Both the position numbers and the translations under genes were made by a program. Source: Ceriagrion tenellum (lineage: Eukaryota > Arthropoda > Insecta > Odonata > Coenagrionidae). From it: a stretch of 64,000 bases of DNA. The notes beneath the pieces are model-generated. The model did no database searches. It was not told where the DNA came from and saw only the letters and a program-made list of their open reading frames with translations. The DNA is taken from assembly GCA_963169105.1 (NCBI GenBank), contig OY720636.1, positions 105,958,539 to 106,022,538 on the forward strand, read 5' to 3'. This document shows positions 44,555 through 54,494 of the stretch, in pieces. The first letter of the stretch is position 1. Every line of letters begins with the position of its first letter.

Positions 44555-45436
44555 CTAAAGAAGAATATGAGAAAATGCAAATATATATATATATGAAATA
44601 AAGCCCAGAGCAACTCCAAAAAATAATTCTGTGGGTTTCTTTGCGTATATCAGTGGTGCATATTCTTGGATAAATCAGAAATGCTGAAGAGTATAGAGCA
44701 TTAGAAGAGGAAAGGAGCATATGGAACACCATACACAAAAGAAGAACAAGCTGGATTGGACACACCCTGAGACACAATGGGTTTGTGAAGAATATAATTG
44801 AAGATAAAATTAAGGAAAAATTGCTCAGAAGAAGACCCAGGAATAAGTTCATGGAGCAAATAAAGAGGAAAGTACGTAGGAAGAGATACCAGGTGGTAAG
44901 GGAACTGACATTAAAGAGGGAAAGGGCGAGGGCTGCAGTCAAGCAATCTTAGGATTGAAGGGCCAATAATAGAACGGAGAAAATAATATTAAGGGTGCCA
45001 GTTTTATAGGGCTAACGGCAATAGCGTAATTCTTTGACTTTGCACACAACGAGAGGGAATGGTGCAATGGGTAAGATGCAAATATGATTATTTGATTGCA
45101 AAATTTCTTCTCTTCCGTCCGCATGATTAATTTACAAAATAAAGAGAACAGTTTTGCCAGATATCCTGCAGATGTGCAGAGAATTATGAGCATGCGACAC
45201 CTACGAACAAAAATCTGACGTTTTATTATAATCCAATGGTCAGATATGGAATGGCATGCAATAAAATGCTCTGTTGAAATGCTAAGAATACTCAATGCTT
45301 ATCACGAGAATTAAACTGCTTCATACCTGACTTGCAACACTGATATACGCTAAGAAATCCGTAGGATTATTTTTTGGAGTTGCTCTGGGCTTTATTTTAT
45401 ATTTGTTTATTTGCATTTTCTCATATTCTTCTTTAA
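44555..45436. repeat. 100-bp inverted repeats enclosing a LINE end
   Basis: 44555-44655 and 45338-45436 are reverse complements with few mismatches (AAAGAAGAATATGAGAAAAT; AAGCCCAGAGCAACTCC). The left arm lies within the PLE insertion and the right arm beyond the LINE 3' end, so they need not form one element. They are more likely two copies of one short repeat in opposite orientation. Confidence 0.8.
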
Positions 45437-45439
45437 ATA

Positions 45440-46150
45440 TAAAAGGTAAAATAAATCGATCGTATTTTTCCAGTTGAATAATTCATATTACTATTAAAGT
45501 ATATCAATAAAATATGTGACCATATTTATGTCGATAACTAGAGAAGATTAGGCTTTTTCAATTGTACAAAAAATCCTGCAAAAAATAGGGTTAAAAATTA
45601 GGACTAAAATTTTTAACGCACTTTTCTTTCAATAGCAGGAAAAAAACGTTGCGGTAACTACACACATTACGCAGTTAATATAAATACTTTTTTTTGAAGG
45701 CACATATAGTTATATTCTACTTAATATTTGAAAACTAAGGCTTTGTGATACAGCAAATAATTATGCTTAGTTGAGAAAAAACAATACTGGAGGCTTCACG
45801 ACGTAAATCTCAACGTTTTTGTAGAGATAGAATAACATTTTTGCTCTTTTAAATCCTGTCGATATTTCAAAAATTCATTTTCAAAAGGTGTTTTTTCATC
45901 AAGGAAAAAAAACTAATCGATAGAACTTAATTTGAATACTTTAAGAAAATAATGACGACGATAATCATTCGAATCGTAGCACTACAGGGTGCTGAGACAG
46001 ACAAATTGAAGAAAAAGTATATAATTTGATACTATATTTGAGATTTTAAGACGACATTTAATGCCTTTAAAAAGTGAGTGCCAGACAACGGTCAAGGTGC
46101 CTTGTACGGAGAGAAAATTATCAGGCGAAGTGCTGGTCATAATGAATGAG
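45440..46150. other. Gene-free stretch, nothing recognised
   Basis: No supported feature. Confidence 0.5.
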
Positions 46151-46152
46151 AA

Positions 46153-46455
46153 GGGGGATCGGGTTGGTGTGGTGGCTAGAGTACTCGCCTACCACACGGG
46201 CGGCCAAGGTTCAAATTCCTGCAGAGGCGGATGTTTTTCAGAGGAACCTGATCCCTACTTGAGTGTCTTGTGGAGGACACTACAAGTGGAGTACTCCGTC
46301 TATCGGATGAGACGTTACGCCGTGGTCCCCTTGGCGCCTTTCGTTAAGAGTAGGCTAATGCCGACGCCGGGTTTCTATCCACCCTTCCTCCCTTACCTAT
46401 CTCCTACGACGCAAATGACCTTAGCCGTCGGTCGCCTCCCCAAATATCCAATCCG
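46153..46455 (+). mobile_element. tRNA-derived SINE, family B, copy 3
   Basis: The best-preserved copy: GGGGATCGGGTTGGTGTGG, A-box-like TGGCTAGAGTACTCG, B box AGGTTCAAATTCCTG, core GGATGAGACGTTACGCCG and CCTTGGCGCCTTTCGTTAAG, then the 3' part GCAAATGACCTTAGCCG. The 146-codon frame across it is not a gene. Confidence 0.9.
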
Positions 46456-46487
46456 AAGAATGAGAAGAATCTGCAGGAATGTAGAAA

Positions 46488-47070
46488 TTAAGGTATTTTG
46501 ATGAAAATACTATTTCGCCCAGAATTCATAGAATTTTGACTCATTTTATACAAAGGTATATCAACCTTTCAAAGATACAAAAATACAGCCACTTTCCGGG
46601 ATTGTTGACGAAAAATGTCAATCATTTTACATGGGAAATAGTACGTTTGTGCTCTCCAGAGAGACCTAATTTAAAAAATGAGATATTTCTAACAGCTGCA
46701 TCACGTCAAAAAATAAACAAAGTGTTGCTTGAGTATTTATAAAATATTTTTGTCAAGACATCCCATAGTTTTCGCAGAATTTTCAGGATCGCAGAAAACC
46801 TTCCGTTGTGAAGGAGTTTTAAACGTACCGCGTGGAAAAAATGAGTCAAATAGAAGACTCTCATAAATTTTTAGTCACGTACCGCGTGGAAAAAATGAGT
46901 CAAATAGAAGACTCTCATAAATTTTTAGTCACATACAAGATGTGTTTTATTGCACCATTGAAAATGAAATATTTAATGCATATTTCCCACTCTGCTAAAA
47001 TTGAAACGTATGATTCTAATATGGTCTAATATGGTAATTATGCCTACGGAACTATGGCACTAAGATTACC
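46488..47070 (-). mobile_element. TTAA element, copy 4, with internal 54-bp tandem
   Basis: It starts TTAAGGTATTTTGATGAAAA at 46488 and shares internal blocks with copy 3 (CATGGGAAATAGTACG, CTCCAGAGAGACC, TCGCAGAAAACCTTCCG, TTTTAAACGTACCG). The right terminus near 47070 is degenerate. A perfect 54-bp unit beginning CGTACCGCGTGG is duplicated in tandem at 46824-46877 and 46878-46931, and no other copy in the window has this. Confidence 0.78.
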
Positions 47071-47074
47071 TATA

Positions 47075-48160
47075 GTGGTTAAAGTGGGTTAGAAGGGGAA
47101 ATAGAAAACGGAAAGCAGTCAACTGAAAAGAATGAGATGGATGCTATGTTTTCTCTCCATCTTGAGTGGAGCAAGAAAATGACTATTAGTCACTTCTTCC
47201 AACTAATCCCTTGTCATATGGGAGAAAATAATACAAACAACTAACATCTACCGTTAAGGCCAGGCATAAATGTTCGAACACAAAAAAATACCTTCAAGTT
47301 TACTCAAAAAGGAATTGAGATCAACTTCTAAAAACTTTTCCGGATGGGATATTCAGAATAGGACAACACATAAATTTAAAAAGCCGATATTCCTATGCAT
47401 CACTATGTTTACGCACTTTAATTAAGTATATTTGTAGTCACATTTTAAAAAATTGGATAGGATGACATAAAAGCGGAAATACGGGAAAGGAAAGAATTTC
47501 TCAATAAAAAATATTATTCACGCTTAGTTTTGAAGAAATAAATTCCCTCAACCCCAATTACAACTCCTTAAGCAAAATTTTTACGCGCAGCTCTGCGATT
47601 GTTCACGTCTATCTCAAGTACGGTGAGGATATGCACGAGAATAATGTTCTAATTATTCCAATAGCGTAATTTAGCAACGAGTAATTTAAATCCATATTTA
47701 ATTCCGTCCCAACGAGATAGGATATTCGACTCATACTGTGCATTTCCAGCTTCTTCCAGCCATTTACCTCAGTTGTCTAGGGGAACACAATTAATGCATT
47801 TTTTCAATACGTGTGATTTGATGTTGACTCAAATATTTTGAAAATAGCAGCTTCCCTTATAACATCGTTCGATTTCTAAAAAAAACTCACTGCTTTTACG
47901 GATCAGTTATTCGTAACTCTTGTATTGCGAGAAAGAGATAAATTATTCTGACGTGAAATTATGAGACGTGTTTGTCTCATAGTTCACTGATGCGATGTTG
48001 TGTGAAATTTATGCAAATTAAGAAAATGGAAATTTTGTTGTCCTTCTTGAAGATAGTGCAAGAGTTTTCCTAAATGGTTAACCATTATAGCTATAATAAT
48101 TTCTCTTTATCATGAACAAAATAGGTGTGTACGGCCCTCTCTTACAATTAACTCATTTGA
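47075..48160. other. Gene-free stretch, nothing recognised
   Basis: AT-rich with no supported feature. Confidence 0.5.
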
Positions 48161-48162
48161 CT

Positions 48163-48234
48163 GCCCAGGCGGGATTCGAACACGCGACCCTCGGGTTAAC
48201 AGGCGGGGATATTACCCAGCCGCCTCTGGGGGCG
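48163..48234 (-). mobile_element. tRNA-Asn-like pseudogene or SINE head
   Basis: On the minus strand the loop CTGTTAA (Asn anticodon GTT), T arm GCGTGTTCGAATCCCGC and 3' strand CTGGGC are visible. The acceptor stem pairs only partly with GCCCCCA and the D arm is aberrant. It is not a functional tRNA; tRNA-Asn pseudogene or SINE head are both possible. Confidence 0.55.
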
Positions 48235-48258
48235 ACATATTAATGACATCAAAAGGAA

Positions 48259-48404
48259 AATATAACATGGTTTTCTTCCATTGATTTATTTTACTGGTAC
48301 AACGTTTCGACACAATGGTGTCACCATCAGGTACCTTGTGTCACACCGTTTTGTCGATACATGTACCAAGAAAATAAATCTGTGGAAGAAAACCAAGTTA
48401 TATT
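48259..48404. mobile_element. PLE-type fold-back with hammerhead-like core
   Basis: The arms (AATATAACATGGTTTTCTTCC ... GGAAGAAAACCAAGTTATATT) fold over about 70 bp each. On the minus strand 48330-48303 reads CTGATGG, stem II TGACAC-CATT-GTGTC, then GAAACG, a near-complete hammerhead core with A9 changed to G. GGTAC before and GTACC after could form a closing stem. It shares its outer arm with 18266-18374. Confidence 0.78.
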
Positions 48405-48499
48405 TTTCATTGGTGAAAATCAACTCCCACATATTTGAACCTCAAACCATGGAGCGAGTCAATGACATTTTCAATAGTTTTACGAATGGAAACTCATCA

Positions 48500-49600
48500 G
48501 ACGCAGTTCTCCGAGGGAGTGAATGAAAACACGCGGGAAGCGCCGGCGAGGGTCTCCCAGCCGGAGCGGCGGCGATCCCCGCCGTGATGGGAATTTGGGA
48601 AGAGGTGTTCGGAGCGAGAAAGAGAGGATTTCCCCGGGAAGAGAGCAACACTTTCTCGCCCCGGACTCTCCTCCCGGCTTCCCAGCCGTTTTCGGACGTG
48701 AGGTCGCCCCTGGACACGAACCTCACACACTTCTTTCGACCCCCCCCCCCATATCTGCCCCCTTACACCTCCGTGTGCACGAGAGAGAGGGAGAGAGATA
48801 GAGAGAGGAAAAGAGAGACAGCGAGAACTCACACACAGCCTTTCCAACACGGGGAAAAACGAAAGCCAGCCACCTACTCCCCCCGCCCCCGTCTGCCATA
48901 CACCGTCCGCACGCCCCACCCCTTACATCCCCCCTTATGTGCTACGCGACCGGACTGCCTCATTCGGCGAGACGTGGCGCCGGCGCGAAGGGCCCAAACA
49001 AAACTTACCCAGCTCCCCCGGCTCCACACCCCCCGTAACGCTTCAAACACCCACCCCCTCTCCTCTCGCTTCAACCCCATTCGACGCTACCGGGCGAGGG
49101 GAAGGAATAATGCCCCGCCCATATTAACGCAGGGCACGTCCACGGGGTGTATAAGTCTAGAAAACATTCCTTTTATAAGCGCCGGGGTATTTGATATCCC
49201 TTATCCCTTTCCACCGCCAGACCCCCCCCCCCACCCTCCCCCTCAATCTCTTTAATGCCGTCAGATAGGGCGTATTCGTTGGGAGGGATGTTTGAATGGG
49301 GCCGCGCGCTAGCTCCATTCAACGTTGCTCCCCCTCTTTCTATATATATATGCATATATCCTTCTCTTACCCTTAGATACATTCGTCTTAGCTCCTTCTC
49401 CTCCTCCTCCAACTCCTAAATGTTCCACTACTCTTTCCCATCATCCTCCGCTACCCTCCTTTTCCCTCATGCCGAGTCTATTTTAATGTAGCTGCGCTCT
49501 TCCTTTTAATGGCCTCTCCCCCCCCTGCGTGATAAAATTCGGCATTAACCCGGCTCGGAATGCGGTTCAACTAATTCCCTCGGCTTCAATTTCCGTTTGA
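48500..49600. other. CpG/GC-rich island with GAGA tract
   Basis: High GC, GAGAGAGGGAGAGAGATAGAG at about 48782-48805, and Pro/Ser/Arg-rich frames on both strands (up to 223 codons at 48584). The frames are incompatible with each other and lack domains. The region may be the promoter of a gene whose exons lie elsewhere. Confidence 0.35.
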
Positions 49601-49604
49601 GTGG

Positions 49605-51235
49605 GCGCAACACGGGAGGCTTATAAGGCGCATGCATAGTTGGAGAATTGCGAGGATTCCCATTTTCCGAAGGGCGAGTTTCATTGTACTAATGAAAAAA
49701 TAACCTCGTCGACTTATTCCGAGCTATCTACTGCGCAGGAGTAGAGTAATATATCTCCTTCGCAGTATTGAAATCACCTCTTAAATCAAGCTCAAGGTGT
49801 GCCTAAAGTTTTTTAAAACTGGCTTGTGGAAGCTTCAAATTTATGTGTTTTATATTCCAGTAGACTAGGTTCCAATCAATGCTGTACAAACTCTGTCGGC
49901 CTGCTTTACGAATTTTTTACGGGATTACCACACGATGAAATGTGAGTCATAATATTAAATATTTCATCTAAGTCATGATGCGTTGTTTTTTATGCATTAT
50001 TCATTACACCCTCCCTTTAATTCATCTTAATATCTCCCTTAAATATAAAATCAATAAGAATAACTTAACTATGCACATCATCATTAAGATTTTTGCATAC
50101 TTAAGGCTAAGATTTTATCCATTCAATTGATAAGTTAAGGTATGAAATATTGATCAAGAACCGTCCATGACTACATTGAATACACCCATTTACGGCAGTA
50201 TTTGCGCTGTTGAGGTTAGTCTGGTAAAAAATTTGGAAGAATTAAAAATATTGACATGACTTTTTCTTAATCTTGTAGATCGTTAAGTGGGTAGAAAAGA
50301 TAAAAGAACGAATAACTTTAATTTTTCAGTGGTAAATTGCTAATTAAATGTTTCGTAAATTTTATTTGTAATCTGCCATCTCTTATTAACCAATGAATCT
50401 AAAGGCCAAATACAAACCTATTCAAAAATCATCTATTTTTTTAATGCGGAAAAGTGATCCGTTTCACAAAGGAGGGAGGGGTAAAGAGGATCATAATTTC
50501 ACTCTGTAATTTTCTCCAATTCAAACTAATGATGAATTAAGTTAATCACCAAAAACTGTTTCAAAAATATGAAATAATCATGTCATGAAAGTAAAAAGAC
50601 TCTCCTTGTAAATTTTATGGTCCTAGTTATGTTATCATAGAGTACGAAAATAAACAGCTTTATGGCTTAGATCAAAGTAAGCTTTGTTCGGTATATACTC
50701 GTACATTCTGTGGGCTCATAATTTGTGAGCCTCTGCTATAATAGCAATCACGTTTTTAGAGGTCTCCCGCGAAACATTTGAAAAAATTAAATGAATGAAT
50801 AAATAAATAAAGCAAGTCTTCTTACAAAGACAATTCACAATATTAGGAAACAGCATTTAACATCTTCATAAAACTGAATTTTTTCACCATTTTTTTACAC
50901 TTGGTCGCGGTAAAATAGTGAACTATTAATTCAGCGGAATAAAAACAGAAAAACATTTGAAAAACATTCAATATTTTCATATGACAGAAACTTTCTCTGA
51001 AACTTTTACAAAATTTTTATTTACATTTGGTTCTCAGTGGCATAAAACACTTTCTTTCTTAAGAGAGGGAAAATTTTCGCTACGATTCGCTGAATTTATG
51101 AGGATGGAGTGTGGCCGGATGATTTCACGAAGACAACACCAACTCCGATACCGAAGAAGAGTGGGGAAAAACATGCAAAGACTATGGGAAAATAAACTTA
51201 GTTTCCCAAGCGGCCGAAGTAATCCTTAAAATTAT
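49605..51235. other. Gene-free stretch, nothing recognised
   Basis: AT-rich with no supported feature. Confidence 0.5.
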
Positions 51236-51237
51236 TA

Positions 51238-52480
51238 AGGTTGGAGAGCAAGGCTAACAAATACCGGAGTGACGACCAGTTTGGATTTAGTTGCGGGACA
51301 GGAGCGCGGTGCGCTATAGTAGTGGTGAGGACGCTTATAAAAGGAAACATGGTATATGGACAGGGTGTGATTGCTTGCTTAGTAGACTTCAAGATGGCAT
51401 TCAATAGGGTGAACTTGACAAGATAACTCGAAGTGAGGAAGATATTAGCGGTCAATTGGAGGGACAGATGTCTCATCCGGAATCTATATATGAATCAGAG
51501 GGCACAGGGCTACGGATGGAGAATCGGGATGGGTCGATAGAAATAGGAGTGCGGCAGGACTGCGCACTAAAGCCTGTGCTTTTTAACGTGCATTTAGGAG
51601 AAATGGTAAGGCAGGCATGGGGAGATATGAAGATAGGAATAAAGGTGGTAAAGGAACTGATAATATGGCAATTATATTTGTAGATAAACAGGCATCGGTT
51701 ATTCAATCAGTCAACGGGGAACAGTAAATGAAGAATGCATTTGAGGCGCAGTTCGAGAGGTATGGGATGAAGAAAACAACATAAAAATGTCGAAAGTGAT
51801 CAAATTCTCTTGAAGCAAGGAAGCTAGTCTGAATATAATGGTGGGAGGGCATAAAATAGAGCAAGTCGAGGAGCTTATATATCAGGATAGTATTTTAGAG
51901 GATAATGGGTTTCGTGGTAAGGACATAGATGTAGACTTACCTTGGCTAAGGGTGCATTTTCAAAGAAAAGGGAACTGATGAGGGGGGAATCTGATTAGAG
52001 ACGTACAGAAAAGCCTGGTGAAAACTTTAATATGGAGCGTGGCGCTTTATGGGTCGGAGACTTGGGCATTGCAAAGGGAGGAGGTATGTTGACTTTAGTC
52101 ATTCGTGATGCGGGTCGCAGAGAAGGATGGTAAGGGTGAGCTGGATGGACAGAGGAACGAAAGAGGAGGTATTGGATATGGTTCGAGAGGAGAGGAAGCT
52201 AGTGGATGAGGTTCGGAGGAGGTATAGGAGCTGGATGAAAGGAGAAGGAATGTCGAATATGGTAATAGAGGGGAGAGCACTGGAGAAGGGTAGAAGAGGA
52301 ATTAAGAGGCTGGGAATTCTTAATGAGATAAGGAGAGAAAGATGATATGAGGACTTTAAAAGAGATCTAATAACGGATCACGTACGCTAGAACCCCGTCG
52401 TGGTGAAAGAGAAGACGATATGAGGAATTTACGTGGGATCTTATAACGCATCACCAATTGGAGGAAAACGGAGCGATATG
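51238..52480 (+). pseudogene. LINE reverse transcriptase, heavily decayed
   Basis: Fragments in three frames follow the order of a LINE RT: DDQFGFSCGTGARCAIVVVR (start of the RT core), VIACLVDFKMAFNRVN (motif A, normally VD-EKAFD), NLYMNQRAQ, GVRQDCALKPVLFNVHL (motif B with C for P-type changes), then SREASLNIMVGG-like and WSVALYGSETW-like segments, and VRVSWMDRGTKEEVLDMVRE to a C-terminal RRYRSWM region. The FADD catalytic box is destroyed (near 51665). Many stops and frameshifts. Confidence 0.8.
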
Positions 52481-52484
52481 CCAG

Positions 52485-53965
52485 AAATCAGGACGTTAGA
52501 ATTAGTACCGTACTAAAACATATCAATCAGCTGGTACAATACTCAAATGAATGAAAATGGACTTCGACGAAATAGAAAAATAGCGAAAGACAGAAGACTA
52601 TTAAAAAGTTTCCGCGTTTCTCCGCCGCATGATTTTGATTTTGGCAGTTATGGTTTCTAGGTGTTATTTTTTGCTCATGTTAGTAAACATTGAGGACATA
52701 TGTTGGCAAATTCTTTGTATTATTTTACAGAGAATACAATTAATTTCTAGAATGTTTCATGTGAGTATCATATGGTTCATATTTGATAAAAAGTACATAT
52801 ATATTTTCCTCTCACTCTCATTTTCCAATAACAAATGTAAAAATACTTGCAAATAGAATTCCTATACTCCTGTCGATTGGGTTTGTGGAAATAACTGAAA
52901 TGGTGCTTAAAGAAATTAGGAGCTCTGTATTAAAATTAGATGACTTATGGTAGCTGAGTTTGTATTTAAAATCACCGCCAAAACGATTTTACATCGTAAA
53001 CATATAAATTTTAGAAAGTCCTTTAATATTGGGGGTTGGACTAAATCTTTTACGCTGGATCCATCTCCTTTCTCCCATCCTATCTCCTTTCAAACAACGG
53101 CAAATACATTTGGCAAACTTTCATTACTACGGTAAATCTACCTATGAGTGTAGAGTTAGGAAAGTAGACCGTTCTACTGTTAGCTTTACTTGTCTAATTT
53201 CCCGCAAACGATCAAAGACTATTAAAGACAGCCAATAAGACTTTATAGGCAGGTTGTTTCACCAATTGATTTGCTATGTAATTTTCTACTCAAAGCCTCA
53301 ACAATGACACCCACTGTTCAAATTACGTCTCGCGCGATTACTATAAATTCAGACCATCTAAATTGCAATGAATGCACCAACATAGCCCATGTTTTGGTAA
53401 AAACCTTCCTGCCGATCTTTAAAATTGACTTTCTGGTGGATTTTAAAATGGTAGATTTACATGAGGCAACGTTATAAATGAGGAAAACGCAGAATATTTA
53501 GAGCACTACAGGACGATAAACAAAATAATTTTTTAATTAGCATATGCAGTTATTTTTCTAAAATTTAGTTGTTTTCTCAGTGGTTCTTGAACAGATGTTT
53601 GAAGAAGTGGACTAAGTACTTTTATGTGTGAAAGTCCGTTTCTGTTTCGAAGGAAAATTCAATTCACAACGTATTTGAATTAACTACCTCTTTCAACTAA
53701 AAAATCATCATCGAGAGGAAAAAATGTGTTCTCAGTTGTAAAACAAATGAGAGTTTAATTGCAGACAAGTTTACATGCAGAAATCCTCGGCAAATATGAT
53801 AAATAAGGACAAATGATGATTTTATTCTGGCGTTAAAGATGAGACAAATAAAATAATTGATAATTGTTTCTAGGGAATAAGTATGGACAGTATATCTTGT
53901 AGGAGCAATTAATTTTAGCCGAGGATATCATAAGGGCCGGAATATAAGTAATTTGAAAGATTGTT
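52485..53965. other. Gene-free stretch, nothing recognised
   Basis: No supported feature. Frames under 80 codons only. Confidence 0.5.
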
Positions 53966-54164
53966 TTTGGTATCCCGCCAAGGAATTTACATAATCGCTT
54001 CAAAGTGGATCACACTCTAGAATTTGTGGCCATTAAAAGATAAAGAAAGAGAAGGAAAAGAACTGATGCTAGTAATATAAAATGCTAGCAATCTAAAATC
54101 CTATGAATAGTGTAAATAATAAATTATATAGTATTTTTGATTGGTAGTTAAATTGTTAGTTTGT

Positions 54165-54380
54165 TAGTCGTGGGAGCCTTCGACAGGAGCTCGGGCACCT
54201 AGACCTTGAGTGATCCTTCGTGCCAACCCCATTTTTAACCTGCCTGCCACTTGGAGACAGGGAACAAGGGCGCCACGGTGAAGGTATGAATAGTCACCCA
54301 TCCAATCCTCGTCCGGGCCCAACATTGCTTAATTTCAGTGATCTTACGGGAACTGGTGTTTCAATGATGCTAGGCCCTTT
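54165..54380 (-). mobile_element. 5S rRNA-derived repeat (SINE3-like)
   Basis: From 54375 on the minus strand the sequence follows 5S rRNA: GCCTAGCATCATTGAAACACC, then CTTCGGATC-equivalent GTAAGATCACTGAAATTAAG, CAATGTTGGGCCCGG and TTGGATGGGTGAC. It contains the internal promoter region (GATCACTGAAATTAAGCA, TTGGATGGGTGAC). It diverges after about 54285 into a non-5S body. A plain 5S pseudogene is the alternative. Confidence 0.8.
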
Positions 54381-54494
54381 CCTAGATTGGTGGTAATAGA
54401 CAGCTGAGGCGATATGAGTAATGTGTCAACGCAGACCGTACATGGTTACTATGAATCAGCATTTGATCGTTTATAACTAAATATGCACTACATT

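Larger units (their letters stand above)
43023..44667 (-). mobile_element. Penelope-like retroelement, 5'-truncated
   Basis: This element carries RT and GIY-YIG domains plus a 3' terminal segment. On the minus strand 43117-43082 reads CCTTGATAATGG...GTGTTGAAACCATGG, a decayed hammerhead-like box pair typical of PLE terminal repeats. It inserted into a LINE copy with a 12-bp TSD (GGATAAATCAGA at 43011-43022 and 44668-44679). Its right end (44540-44667) is unrelated to the coding part and matches 45338-45436 inverted. It is inactive: truncated, frameshifted and containing a 133-bp insertion. Confidence 0.88.
42690..44960 (+). mobile_element. Chimeric LINE C-terminal fragment, split by PLE
   Basis: The left half (42690-43022) has the same order as 28945-29300: a TCTGGCCATGTCGAGAGAAT block, AAAGAGAAGGAATAATAGG, then GTGGAACGTAGCACTCTATG and GGAGGAGGGTGTTGAAGATA. 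The right half (44668-44960) continues with EEYRALEEERSIWN, WIGHTLRHNGFVKNIIED and RRRPRNKF and stops at TAG near 44951. A PLE lies between; the repeated 12-mer GGATAAATCAGA at both junctions is its target duplication. The minus-strand frame 44538-44942 is a shadow. Confidence 0.85.

Noticed and set aside
46061..46501. 146-codon plus-strand frame
   Set aside because: It spans a tRNA-derived SINE from end to end.
48163..48234. Functional tRNA-Asn on the minus strand
   Set aside because: The anticodon loop fits, but the acceptor stem has three mismatches and the D arm is abnormal.
48584..49255. 223-codon plus-strand frame
   Set aside because: Low-complexity Pro/Ser/Arg composition, overlapping frames on both strands, no domain or splice context; a by-product of GC-rich sequence.
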